Shown: positions 12,301-22,495 of the stretch, one piece after another | Numbering within the stretch: position 1 is the first letter of the stretch | How the letters are laid out: every line of letters starts with the position of its first letter | NCBI GenBank assembly: GCA_051294375.1 | Contig: CM119263.1 | Location: 578,019-642,018, forward strand | Direction of reading: 5' to 3' | Length of the DNA stretch: 64,000 bases | From: Paraspadella gotoi | Taxonomy: Eukaryota; Chaetognatha | Position numbers and translations under genes: made by a program | The notes under the pieces: model-generated | Databases searched by the model: none | What the model saw: only the letters and a program-made list of their open reading frames with translations | Told to the model about the DNA's origin: nothing

Positions 12301-13880
12301 TAATTGCAGGGCCACCACCAGTGCTAGGTGTCATCAGGGGTGCACATTCCGGTGCTAGACGGGAAACCATCTTCGTCTTCATAACTGTCCCCATGAAGGA
12401 CGGTACGTTCAAGCGGTTGGTCGTCGTCGCCATAGTGTCGGACGGGCGTCTCCTGCTGAGGATACCCGCCGGACCTAAACTTAAGGCACTCAGGCGTGTG
12501 TTGGGCAAGTTCTGGCGGTTAAAGGGGACTTTGTTCTTCTTTCGGGCTCCTCCGGAAGTCATGACAGCGGCTTCCTACAGCTCTCCAGGGCAAGTGGGTT
12601 GTTCAGGTCCTGTAAACTCTACGGAGGTCCCACTTCGGTGGGACTGGACGAATCAACCGGTCGTAACTCAACCTCACCTCCCAGGCAGGGCGAGATTGGT
12701 CCTGGACTTCGAGTCATTAGCTCTGACCAAGAGGACGGCCACCCGAAGGGTTTCCTCGGAGGCGCTTTCCGTCCCGCAAAAGGGAAGGCGGGCGTCGTCG
12801 GGAACCATCCTCTTCTTCCGATGACGGCGGATAATCCCGGCGCCTCCCAGCGCAAATCACGGGTTCCCGTCTCGGATCAGGCTGTGGGAGCTCGACCCGG
12901 GGGAGATAAAGGTACCGGTGGTCCCGCAATAGAGAACTGGGTTCGGCGCAGTTTTCTGCCTCCGGCTCATCAAAGGCCTGCTGCGCGTCCATCGTCGTCG
13001 CCAAGAGGTTCTGGCGGCCAAAATTGTCGCGGCGATTCTTCGCGGACCGCATTCACACGCGGGACGATTGGCGTGGCGGCCCGCATGCCTGTGTTAAGGG
13101 ATTGCTCCGCACCTAGGCCGCAGGGACCAGCTGCTTCCTGTCCAGCAGCCCTCTGGGTCGTTTCAGGACGCGGCTGGCAAAACGGCAGAAAAACAGTCTG
13201 CTCGTATGGCTCAACGTCTTCGACGAAATAAGGCGTCTCGCCGCAACGTCAAAATGACGAGTCGGCTAATGTCGACGAGGCCGCCTATTTTTTGGAAATT
13301 CGGGAAAGTCAGGCGGCGCGTTAGACCTGGATCTTGCCAGATTGTTGGTGCAAGATTTTGCAAGAGGCAGCATCAGGAGCAGTGATTTTGCTGCACCCGG
13401 AAGCGGAGGAGCGAGATGGGGACCTCGGAGAGGGGCGCGAAGGCGTCAGCGGCCGTTATAGCCAAAGCCTGACGCCGCCGTCGAGCTGGAGCGCGTTCGG
13501 AAGCCGCGGTGCCGGTGATTGAGGCCTCAGCCCTTCCCCCCGGTTCGACGTGGACGGAAGATGCCAAAGCTCTGTTTCGACTTCCAGAAAGGCAAGGTGA
13601 ACCGGGAGAGGAAGTTGAAGCGGACCTTTCAGGAGCAAAGGCAGATGTGCGGCGGGTTTCGAGGCGCTCCCGCTTCACAGTGAGTGTCGCTGCGGAGCCG
13701 GCGCCGCAGAGAGAGGTCCCCGAGGCGTTTGGGCGACGTGCGTTCATCTCTTCGAGACGTCCGCTTCCCCCACTCAATCGCCGAAGGGAAAGAGCTCCGC
13801 TCGGATCGGACGAAGGGCCTAAGGGCAGCGCGGTCAGGGTGAGTCCGATTAGCAGCTTGTAAGAGGGGCGTTGTTGAAAT
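12301..13880 (+). pseudogene. GC-rich coding remnant, frame-switching
   Basis: Stop-poor GC-rich sequence that reads as protein-like only if the frame changes several times. An open plus-strand frame runs to about 12824, another from about 12599 to 13231. A stretch near 13277-13420 alternates between frames giving N-V-D-E-A-A-Y-F-L-E-I-R-E and then L-A-R-L-L-V-Q-D-F-A. 13509-13862 is open again. The minus strand is also open in places, as is usual at high GC. An R/P/G/S-rich product with an acidic helical stretch could be a gag-like or host protein. I cannot name it. Either decay or sequencing indels would break the frame. Confidence 0.35.
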
Positions 13881-14540
13881 TCCATCTCCGACGTCCGCTT
13901 TCTTTGTATATAGTGGGCAGCCTTTGGTGTCCGATGGGGGTCCCGTGCGGGGAGATATTTGAGATTTGACTTTTCTTTTTTTTTGAGTTGTTTGCCGGGA
14001 CGGTTTAGTATACAGCCCTATCCTCCCTTCTGCGAGATATTGGGGGCAAATCTTATTACGGCACATCGGAATCATTGTTTAATAGTTTGGCGTAACGGAA
14101 GCTCCCTTCCCCTGTTTAAAAAACTGCTGAGCTATTTAAATATGGGTAGTTATATGTCACGTGATTTACTTGCTTAACTTGGCACAGGTAAGTTAAGTAA
14201 TATTACGGCGGCATGTTGTCCGCGTCTACGGGTTTTTCCCAGTCAGGCACCCTAAACAATTAAATTAAATGTGCTTATGGTATACAGATAAAGTCGGCAA
14301 AAGTATGTTACTTGGATTATAAACTACCTAGGTAGGTTTTAAATCTACATTTTTCCGCACAACTGTAAATACGTTATATTGGTATTTCTTAATTGTTTTA
14401 TTTCGTGCCTTTTTTAATTCAGAACACAACGAAGGTTTGACTCGTCGTTCGTCTAAGGTCAGTGGTTTCTTCTTCTTCTTGGAATTTCAATCTGACGACG
14501 TTCGACGAAGGTTAAAGTGCATTGTTAGATTATAGACTTT
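13881..14540. other. Unassigned spacer
   Basis: Sequence falls from GC-rich to AT-rich. An open plus-strand frame at 13959-14177 has no recognisable character. Two related short motifs (GACTCGTCGTTCGTC and GACGACGTTCGACGA) at about 14435-14515 precede the hairpin array. Confidence 0.4.
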
Positions 14541-14553
14541 TCTTATTTCTAAT

Positions 14554-14771
14554 TCTGCGTCCGTTCTATACGGCCAGGGACTATATGTTTCAATTATAAA
14601 TTTTTTCGTCTGCCGTCCGTATCTACGGCCAGACAAATTTTTATTATTTTTGTTCCGGGTTCGTCCGAGACCTGCCGTCCGTACCTCGGCCAGGTAATTA
14701 TATTTTCTTTCTCCTGCTCCGTAACCGCACCAGGAATTTACCCAATCTGCCGTCCTTCTCTACGGCAGATT
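14554..14771 (+). repeat. Array of five CTGCCGTCC hairpins
   Basis: Five short stem-loops follow each other at intervals of about 30-60 bp: 14554-14580, 14608-14634, 14670-14695, 14712-14735 and 14744-14771. The shared core is CTGCCGTCC-loop-ACGG(C)CAG. The last has a 10-bp uninterrupted stem (AATCTGCCGT pairing with ACGGCAGATT) followed by TTTTT. Stem arms change together (TCTG/CAGA, CCTG/CAGG, TCCTG/CAGGA), which preserves pairing while the sequence varies. AT-rich linkers separate them. Function is unknown. Confidence 0.6.
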
Positions 14772-16070
14772 TTTTATTGTAAAGTTTTCGAGTAGCGTGG
14801 ATTTTCTTTTCTGTTTTGTTCTTTAAAATAACGAAAAAAAAAAAAAAGACGTCCAACGATTTTATGTCTGTCAGTATTTGTCGTGTTTGTTGTTATGACG
14901 GCGTTCTTATTTTCTTTATTTTCAGACGATGCCCTGGTCGCCAGTTTAAAGAGGAAATGGTTTGAACATGGTCTTGGGAACGCTTTAGAGCTGTAATATT
15001 AGTTTTTATAATTATTTAGAGTTTTTAAATTTTATCCGAAGCGTTTTTAATATTAAGGGGGTTTTAATTTTCTTAAAAAATGAAATCGCGTTAATTTTTA
15101 TATTAACTTTTTTCTTTTTTATACTTAGTATATTAAAGCCTCGTTAGAGCGCGAGCCCGTCTTGGCTCTTTTTCGGGCTTATTTTTTCTCTAAATAGTTA
15201 ACGGCTCTTCGCGCCTGAAAGGATTAGGGCCTTTTTGTTTATTTTGGACGATGGCCGCTTCAAACCTTTCTTCAAAGGCTAGGTTTTCTCTTTTTCTGCG
15301 GAGCTTTGAAAAAGCTCGTCTTCGAATTTATACTATATTTTTCAATTCTGATCAATAGTTATTTTATTTCGTTTACTTCGCTTTTTCTGCTTTTATTCAA
15401 AATTCAGCTGAAAAGCTGGATTCTCCTGTGCGAAGTATGGTTTGGGACTCCGAATACGGATCGTTTCCTGTAAAACGCGGCGGCGAAATTGTTATTTTCT
15501 AATCATTTTCTTTAGTCCGATTCACCGGCGGATTCCTATTTTTTCTGCACTTAGCTAACTGTTTTTTATTGGGGTGCCCGCTCAATGCCAAAAAAATTTT
15601 TTTTTTGATCAATTTTTTTTACGTTTATTTATTTGTTTTATTTCGCATTTCTGCACTATGTCGACTGATCGGCATAGAGGGCGCCTTTGGACGGAAGTCC
15701 TCCACTGTTTCTTTGCGTTGACGTCGTCACGCTAAAGGAGCATTGTCGGGAGAGGGTGTTACCTTCATGGCTGGCCGGGAGGTCCGTGGGGGCTGATCGT
15801 GCGACGGAAAGGTCGGCCCGTTCAGCCTCTCTCGCTAACGCAATGTATTAACGTCTTTGACCTTATTTAAATTTAATATTTTTTGCTTTTTTCCCTTTTT
15901 AGAGTATTTAGAATTTTTTTATTTTGTTATCGTTGCCGTCACTATTTCGCGATTTTTTCGGTGGGATAACGCTATATTTTATCTATATTCGTTACGCGCC
16001 CCGCAATATTGCGTTATATGACTCATCGATAATTGGTTTTCCCATGCCAAATCGATTTTCGGATGCATCG
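14772..16070. other. Non-coding sequence with scattered short hairpins
   Basis: AT-rich stretches alternate with short GC-rich motifs such as the AGCCCG...CGGGCT stem near 15145-15180 and a GGCCG-rich patch at 15655-15840. No open frame of interest was found. The block ends at a 25-N gap (16071-16095). Confidence 0.4.
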
Positions 16071-16185
16071 NNNNNNNNNNNNNNNNNNNNNNNNNCCCTG
16101 AGCAGCAGTGCATAATTTTGTTTTGAGTTGTTTCCTTACAACCGGAAAAGTAATGAGCTTATTTCATCTTCGCCTCAAGAATCAC

Positions 16186-16382
16186 CTGCCAACTACGTTT
16201 GTCTTTCCGTCTCGGCTCGATTCCGGGAGAGGAGGAGGAGGAGAGGAGGAGGTATAGTCAGAGCAGTTTATTCGAAGCCACTTTCGAACTCGCAAACGGT
16301 CGAAAAGTCGCAGCGACTGATTTAGGATGTCGAAACGGTCGAATTCCGACTCATTATCAGTCGAATGCGCGGAGGAGGCCAT
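16186..16382 (-). CDS. First coding exon of an unidentified gene
   Basis: Starting at ATG (16382, context TTTCATGGCC), 65 codons run to a donor of the form GGCAG|GTGATT, leaving a phase-2 codon. The protein start M-A-S-S-A-H-S is followed by an acidic stretch (D-N-E-S-E-F-D-R-F-D), a basic amphipathic segment (L-R-L-F-D-R-L-R-V-R-K-W-L-R), and a serine/proline-rich tail with PPPP. There is no signal peptide or membrane segment. Downstream exons on the minus strand (below 16186) were not recognised, partly because of the gap at 16071-16095. Composition and a clean donor support a real exon. No family is recognised. Confidence 0.55.
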
Positions 16383-16399
16383 GAAATCATTAAACCGCT

Positions 16400-18500
16400 G
16401 CTAATTCTCGAGATCAATTATTCATTGTAGTGAATTCAATGTTTAATAAATCAGGGGTTGCCGCTCTCATAAAACGAATATTTAGAAAGAAATACTTCAA
16501 ATGGAACAAAAAATTCTAGTAATTAATTTTTTAATATTTATTTATAGATAGGAAAGGCCAGTAAATTTTTTGTAGGTTTTTAAAATTTTAAGACCAAGAT
16601 TCAAATAAGCTCATAAAAAGTTGTCTGCAACAAAGTATAATTCTTTATTTAAATATTTTACGATAAGTGTGGTCAAAAATAGAAAAAACCATAAAAAATC
16701 ATCAAATCATCCATCATCATTTTGATGATTTTATTCAGTTTTTTTCATATTTTCATTGTAATTATATTTCTTGTTTTAAACTTTTTGTGCTCTTATCAGA
16801 TTCTATCCTAATTTAAAGAATTAAAAAAAAAAAATTTTTGCTCTATATAGTCAATATAATAGTTTTTAATTAGGGCTAGTACCTCAGAAGAAAGCATTTT
16901 GACAAACAATATTTTAATATTTTAAAAAATAAAATAAAAAACAAATAACAGAGAAAGTGAATTCAATGTTTATGAATTCAATAAAACAAATTTTCTTTAT
17001 TAATGATTTCAATATGAAATAACAGAAAGTGAATTCAAATGTTTATGAATCAATAAAACAAATTTCCTTTCCGGTTTTCTTTCTTTTTTCGCATCACTAT
17101 GATGTTTCGGTCCATCTAATTTTCAAATGCCAACATATGTTTTTTTAAAAAAGAACTATAGTGCTGATATTACGGCTTCAGTCCATGCTTTTAAAAATAC
17201 TTTATATAAAAACTGGACATAAAACGTGAATAAAATCAATGCGAATTAAATCAATTCAACAAAAAATTGATGTGAATCGGTTATAATAAAAATTCTTTAA
17301 AATCAATTTTGGAAAGAAAAAAACGAAAAAACTTATTTATTGCTTTGGCAACCGAATGTTTTTTACAATAAAAAACAAACAATTGTTTGCGAAGTACCAA
17401 CAACTACCAAAAACAAAATTTAAAAAATCATGAAATAATAATATGAATTCGCTCAAATGAATTCATTTATCATGAATTTTGTAGGCAACAGAAGAACTTA
17501 GAACGTTATTCTTTTTCTTTTACACGCATTTGAAGGAGCTGTAAGTGTCTTCTTTAAATTAAAATTCCTGCGCAAAGCTGCTTACAGCAATAATGGAAAA
17601 CTAAAATAATGGTTTCTTTTTAAAACCGAAACCTTTTCCCTAAATTAGAGATCAATAGTCATACTAATGTCTAATCTGAGATTTTTTCTTCAGAACAAGG
17701 ACAAACAAAACAAATTTCTCATTTATATCAATATTATTTGGACCAAGTTTCTAGTATCGCAATGGGGGTTTCCAATGGGGGTGAAGTTCCAATTCCAATT
17801 TAAAATTTAATCAAGTTTTTGAAGACATTTAAAAAACAGTATTAAAACACATATTGACAAATCCTTTCAAATTGTGTATGAGGCCAAAACGGAGCTCGCG
17901 ATTCGGAAAGTTGAAGACTCCTGGACGATTCCGAAAATGTATTCACATTCATCATTTTTTCAAAGGCGTTGTCGTTTTATCGAATTTTATAATTACTATA
18001 ACTAAAATAAAAAGAAAACGCTATCTGTTGAGTTGCAGCCCAAACGAACAAAAGCCGATCCAAATGAAATAATAGCAGGAATTTTTTAGGTCACGGACTC
18101 CAAATTCTATGGAAAAGTTTTTTTCTGAAAATTTCGTATTCTTCATAGAAAATTATTTAATTATTTTGTTGCCATTTAATGTTATTTCCCTTGAAATATA
18201 TTTGAATGAAAAAAGGTTTCAAAAAAAACCGGCTCATAGAATTCGCGCCCAACCTTATCCTTTCTCTTTGTTAAAATATTTTTTTTAAAACGTGCAGTCA
18301 ATGCGGTTTTTAGCTGCAACTCTTCGTTTTTAACTTTTTGTCCGTCAACAAGATTAAGTTCTGTACTTTGGTTACATCTCAAGATTCGACATGACTTCAC
18401 GATACGTACGATCCTTATAGTCCAGTCGGCTGCCTTAAACCGCCGTAATGTTAGTAATAAAAGAGATAGGGTTATCTAACATTAGTGGTGCGCAAACGCA
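16400..18500. other. AT-rich DNA without genes
   Basis: About 2.1 kb of AT-rich sequence with no supportable exon. It contains a short direct repeat (about 50 bp, GAAAGTGAATTCAA...CAATAAAACAAATTT, at 16950-17000 and again at 17025-17075). Sequence ends at a 25-N gap (18511-18535). Confidence 0.55.
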
Positions 18501-18720
18501 GAAGAAACGTNNNNNNNNNNNNNNNNNNNNNNNNNACAACGAGGTGGCAGCGAGACGGGAAACAGGTGGCGAACAGGTGGCAAACACAGCAATAAAACGG
18601 AGGGAGAGAGAGAACGTCGATCACGTGATAAAAAATAGAGAGAGCAGGAGGATTAAGTCGCAAGAAAAGAAATAATTAAAATAAATATCGTTGGGCCCTC
18701 TTTTCCGAAAACGTCCTATT

Positions 18721-18815
18721 AGGTTGAGGATTAAGGATAGGGATTAGGTTAGGGATTATGGTTAGAGATTACGGATTATGGGTAGGGAAAAAGGGTTATG
18801 GATTAGATTAAACTT
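18721..18815 (+). repeat. Degenerate telomere-like tract (G strand)
   Basis: Variants of GGGATTAGG, GGTTAGGG, GGATTATGGTTAG follow each other for about 95 bp, consistent with a decayed interstitial (TTAGGG)n array. It is preceded by TTTTCCGAAAACGTC. A similar motif (TTTTCCGAAAGCGTC) lies just before the C-strand tract at 30.97 kb. Confidence 0.55.
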
Positions 18816-19154
18816 TTGAAAAGAGATTATAACCAAATATCATCTATCATTTGTTGATATCAAATTCAAAATTAAAGTTAACGATTACGAATCTAAACGG
18901 GTCGCTTTCGGGAAATGGTGCCAAATGATAGATAGAATTTGGCAAAAAAAATAGAAATAATAAAAAATCTAAATAGAAATAAAATTAAGAGAGAAAAAAC
19001 ATTAGGAAAACGGATTTTTATGATGATGATGATTATGATGATGACGATGATGATGATGATTATCAGTGAAAAAAAAAAAAAATACGAGAGGGATTTTCGG
19101 AACCGCAACGCTGTTATCATCACTGGTTGGCCAAAGGAAAAAGCGGGGGTCTTC

Positions 19155-19250
19155 TGGGGTCGACAGGGACCGGCAGGGATCGGCAGGGATCGGCAGGGAT
19201 CGGCATGGATCGGCTGGGGTCGGCTGGGGTCGGCTGGGATCAGCTGACTC
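19155..19250 (+). repeat. 10-bp minisatellite, GGGATCGGCA unit
   Basis: About nine imperfect copies of GGGATCGGC(A/T), beginning with GGGACCGGCA variants. It abuts the stop codon of the minus-strand exon at 19255-19401, so it would lie in that transcript's 3' untranslated region. A (GAT/ATG)n tract lies at 19020-19060. Confidence 0.8.
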
Positions 19251-19254
19251 GGCA

Positions 19255-19401
19255 CTAGTCGTAGATCGGAATCCAGTATCTCTTGTTGTCTTTCTTTTCG
19301 CTCTTCGGCGCCGCAAGCCGAGCAGCGCGACCTTCGGCGCCGTCAAGCACGAATTGGTACAGGTTGGTCTTCTTTCTTCCCCAGTCGTCCGCCAGGCGGT
19401 G
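19255..19401 (-). CDS. Terminal coding exon, unidentified protein
   Basis: After a pyrimidine tract and CTTCAG acceptor, 48 codons lead to TAG at 19257-19255. The phase is 0. The peptide starts H-R-L-A-D-D-W-G-R-K-K-T-N-L-Y-Q-F-V-L-D, passes through an alanine/basic stretch, and ends R-Y-W-I-P-I-Y-D. The mix of aromatic and charged residues, the clean acceptor and the single stop at the end argue for a genuine C-terminus. It could be the last exon of gene A or of a separate minus-strand gene, because gene A has another plausible stop-bearing exon at 21292. I do not recognise the family. Confidence 0.55.
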   Translation of the reverse strand, partial: HRLADDWGRKKTNLYQFVLDGAEGRAARLAAPKSEKKDNKRYWIPIYD

Positions 19402-19821
19402 CTGAAGACGGGGGAAGAGGGCGGGGGAGAAAGAGAGAGAGACGATAAGTGAATCTCGTAACTAATTAATTAATAAATAATTAGCTTTTTAACAATTTAT
19501 CTTGTGTTGCTATGGAAACAACGAGAGTCAAAGGACGAAGTGGAGGACATTCGACCCGAAGGGAAAATGATGAACGTCNNNNNNNNNNNNNNNNNNNNNN
19601 NNNNNNNNNNNNNNNNNNNNNNNNNNNNNNNNNNNNNNNNNNNNNNNNNNNNNNNNNNNNNNNNNNNNNNNNNNNNNNNNNNNNNNNNNNNNNNNNNNNN
19701 NNNNNNNNNNNNNNNNNNTTTTTTTTTGTAACCGAAGACACGTTTGTCTATTCCGCTTTTAGCAAATCGGCTAAAACGCCGTTTTTCTCCGAATCGGCTC
19801 AAACGCCCGCGAAAATCCCAG

Positions 19822-19883
19822 GATTTCTCGGGGGCTCAAGATCGAATTTTTGGGGGAGTGGGTGATGACAAGGGGATGAGGAG
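19822..19883 (+). CDS. Candidate internal exon, glycine-rich
   Basis: An acceptor AAATCCCAG is followed by 20 open codons plus two bases and the donor AG|GTAAGT. The peptide is D-F-S-G-A-Q-D-R-I-F-G-G-V-G-D-D-K-G-M-R. It is on the plus strand, opposite to most exons here. The upstream sequence 19729-19821 is also open in another frame, and a gap lies at 19579-19718, so the exon boundaries are uncertain. Confidence 0.35.
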
Positions 19884-20517
19884 GTAAGTGCAAGAGTCTT
19901 GGTAAAGGTAAGGAAGGCGTCCTCATAATGAGCAAACTCTCGCCCTGGCCGATACCCGTCCGTTTTTTAGAAAATCACAGAATCTTATTGCATTCATCAT
20001 CTCTTTTTCTCACAACTCTGATTGTCACAACTTTCCTGCATTCACAACTTAACTCTCACTCTTCCGCCTTTTTTTTATTTCCTCTTCCTCCTCCTCATCC
20101 TCCTTTTCCTCTCTTCATCATCCTCCTCCTCCTCCTCATCATCCTCCTCCTCATTTTCCTCCTCCTCCTCCTTTCGTTTCCATCAACATTTTACGATTCG
20201 GTTTCCGCGAAAGAGTCACTCATTACGCCTCCTCNNNNNNNNNNNNNNNNNNNNNNNNNNNNNNNNNNNNNNNNNNNNNNNNNNNNNNNNNNNNNNNNNN
20301 NNNNNNNNNNNNNNNNNNNNNNNNNNNNNNNNNNNNNNNNNNNNNNNNNNNNNNNNNNNNNNNNNNNNNNNNNNNNNNNNNNNNNNNNNNNNNNNNNNNN
20401 NNNNNNNNNNNNNNNNNNNNNNNNNNNNNNNNNNNNNNNNNNNNNNNNNNNNNNNNNNNNNNNNNNNNNNNNNNNNNNNNNNNNNNNNNNNNNNNNNNNN
20501 NNCCCCGGTATCTCGAT

Positions 20518-21266
20518 CCCTCCTTTGCTGCTTGACGTTGCTACAATCCCCCCTTCGATCCTCGTCTGCTGCATGACGTTGCTACAATCCCTCTTTCGAT
20601 CTTCGTCTGCTGCAAGACGTTGCTACCTCTGGGCCTAACTAAGTCTCTCGTCTATCGGAAACGGGAAGGCATGGGAGGTGAATAAGTATATTTCATATCT
20701 GGGTTNNNNNNNNNNNNNNNNNNNNNNNNNNNNNNNNNNNNNNNNNNNNNNNNNNNNNNNNNNNNNNNNNNNNNNNNNNNNNNNNNNNNNNNNNNNNNNN
20801 NNNNNNNNNNNNNNNNNNNNNNNNNNNNNNNNNNNNNNNNNNNNNNNNNNNNNNNNNNNNNNNNNNNNNNNNNNNNNNNNNNNNNNNNNNNNNNNNNNNN
20901 NNNNNNNNNNNNNNNNNNNNNNNNNNNNNNNNNNNNNNNNNNNNNNNNNNNNNNNNNNNNNNNNNNNNNNNNNNNNNNNNNNNNNNNNNNNNNNNNNNNN
21001 NNNNNNNNNNNNNNNNNNNNNNNNNNNNNNNNNNNNNNNNNNNNNNNNNNNNNNNNNNNNNNNNNNNNNNNNNNNNNNNNNNNNNNNNNNNNNNNNNNNN
21101 NNNNNNNNNNNNNNNNNNNNNNNNNNNNNNNNNNNNNNNNNNNNNNNNNNNNNNNNNNNNNNNNNNNNNNNNNNNNNNNNNNNNNNNNNNNNNNNNNNNN
21201 NNNNNNNNNNNNNNNNNNNNNNTTTGTCTGCTGCAAGACGTTGCTACAATCCCCCCTTTCGACTAA
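20518..21266. repeat. 41-bp tandem repeat spanning a gap
   Basis: Units of the form GCTGCATGACGTTGCTACAATCCC...TCGTCT (41 bp) occur about 2.5 times at 20528-20632. The same unit reappears at 21223-21262 after the N gap 20706-21222, so the gap probably contains more of the array or a collapse of it. No gene is supported here. Confidence 0.7.
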
Positions 21267-21291
21267 ATCCATTCAAATTCGCCGCAACTCC

Positions 21292-21579
21292 TCATGGGGG
21301 AAAATCCTTCCCAGTTTTTCGCTTCTCCAGCAGTGAAACATTTGAGAAGAAGGTTTCTACATCAACATCAAGCTTTTCCAGCAGTGAAACATTTGAGAAG
21401 AAGGTTTCTACATCAACATCAAGCTTTTCCAGCAGTGAAACATTTGAGAAGAAGGTTTCTACATCAACATCAAGCTTTTCCAGCAGTGAAACATTTGAAA
21501 AGAAGGTTTCTACATCAACATCAAGCTTTTCCAGCAGTGAAACATTTGAGAAGAAGGTTTCTACATCAACATCAAGCTG
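21292..21579 (-). CDS. Probable last exon of gene A with five 17-residue repeats
   Basis: After a CATCACCAG acceptor, 95 codons run in phase 0 to TGA (21294-21292). Almost all of the exon is five near-identical 51-bp units (21328-21580), each encoding E-K-L-D-V-D-V-E-T-F-F-S-N-V-S-L-L. It ends in a basic tail with K-R-K-T-G-K-D. The preceding exon (21955-21860) ends in phase 0, so the join is in frame. The caution is that the 51-bp unit is open in two plus-strand frames as well (S/T-rich and R/H-rich), so this could be a non-coding minisatellite. The acceptor, the phase match and the stop after the array favour the minus strand. Confidence 0.42.
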   Translation of the reverse strand, partial: QLDVDVETFFSNVSLLEKLDVDVETFFSNVSLLEKLDVDVETFFSNVSLLEKLDVDVETFFSNVSLLEKLDVDVETFFSNVSLLEKRKTGKDFPP

Positions 21580-21580
21580 C
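21328..21580. repeat. 51-bp minisatellite, five copies
   Basis: Five head-to-tail 51-bp units starting CAGCAGTGAAACATTTGAG. They are identical except for a single G-to-A change in the fourth copy. The unit length is a multiple of three. The sequence downstream becomes (CT)n and then a gap (21651-21832). Confidence 0.95.
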
Positions 21581-21859
21581 TGGTGATGGCAGAATGCGAA
21601 ATCAAAAGAATTTCAGGGTTTCACTTTCTCTCTCTCTCTCTCTCTCTCTCNNNNNNNNNNNNNNNNNNNNNNNNNNNNNNNNNNNNNNNNNNNNNNNNNN
21701 NNNNNNNNNNNNNNNNNNNNNNNNNNNNNNNNNNNNNNNNNNNNNNNNNNNNNNNNNNNNNNNNNNNNNNNNNNNNNNNNNNNNNNNNNNNNNNNNNNNN
21801 NNNNNNNNNNNNNNNNNNNNNNNNNNNNNNNNAAAACTCTTTTCAAAAAGCAATCTCAC

Positions 21860-21955
21860 CTTGTTGGCCATTATCATTTCCAACCACTCGATCTTGAAGG
21901 GAGTCTCCGCCGCGAACCGAGTCCGTTTGGATTCCAAGTAATAACCCACGTACAC
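21860..21955 (-). CDS. Gene A internal exon (32 codons)
   Basis: The acceptor (CTCTGTGACCAG) precedes 32 open codons and a GTGAGA donor. Both ends are phase 0. The peptide V-Y-V-G-Y-Y-L-E-S-K-R-T-R-F-A-A-E continues with a helical stretch K-I-E-W-L-E-M-I-M-A-N-K. The amino-acid mix is typical of a folded globular domain. A (GA)n tract (21966-22026) lies in the upstream intron and a gap (21651-21832) in the downstream one. The family is not recognised. Confidence 0.62.
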
Positions 21956-21960
21956 CTGGT

Positions 21961-22031
<71 letters not shown>

Positions 22032-22060
22032 GAGTCAGTTTTTCGTTGTCTTGTCGGGTT

Positions 22061-22098
22061 TTACGTCTGGCTACGTGACTCATGGACGTTATCGACGA

Positions 22099-22132
<34 letters not shown>

Positions 22133-22219
22133 TTCGAGATTGACCAGAGATGTCATTTCACGAGCATCCAAGTAATCGGAGTTAGTGCTCTCAGAATTGG
22201 CTCGTTTTTTCAAAATTGC
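22061..22219 (-). CDS. Gene A exon with poly-Asp tract
   Basis: After a CTCTTAG acceptor, 52 codons in phase 0 begin A-I-L-K-K-R-A-N-S-E-S-T-N-S-D-Y-L-D, contain a run of about eleven Asp encoded by the (GTC)n repeat at 22094-22130, and reach TAA at 22063-22061. A donor-like CAGAC|GTAAAA overlaps the stop. Splicing there would leave phase 2, which does not fit the next exon (phase 0). The exon may therefore be an alternative terminus, or carry a one-base assembly error. The acidic run would be variable in length because it is a trinucleotide repeat. Confidence 0.5.
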
Positions 22220-22495
22220 CTAAGAGCATTCGGATTGGTTGCTCAAATTTATTAAATATTTAAGCACTTAGAAATTTATTTGTAAAGAATGATATGTTGA
22301 TTGTTAAATATTCTGTATGCATTAAAGTTCATCCTTCAGTCTATCTTCTATCTTCTATCTTATGTCTTCTAACTTCTATCTTCTATCTATTTTCACCATA
22401 AAAAGTCATTCGCAAAAAAAGGGTCAGACCACCCAAGGCCTCGTGACAGAAGGTCACACCATCAAATACTTATTATTGAAAGGCCGCGCCGACTG

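Noticed and set aside
12171-12824. 217-codon plus-strand frame as a complete gene
   Set aside because: It begins in AT-rich non-coding sequence and lacks a recognisable domain. Neighbouring GC-rich frames on both strands are equally open. It was kept only as part of a coding remnant.
18893-19255. Minus-strand frame with P-A-D-P-C-R-S-L-P-I repeats
   Set aside because: It is the translated 10-bp minisatellite at 19155-19250.
21328-21580. CRISPR-like array
   Set aside because: The units are contiguous 51-bp tandem repeats without unique spacers, in a eukaryotic context. The other minisatellites in the window are likewise not CRISPR arrays.
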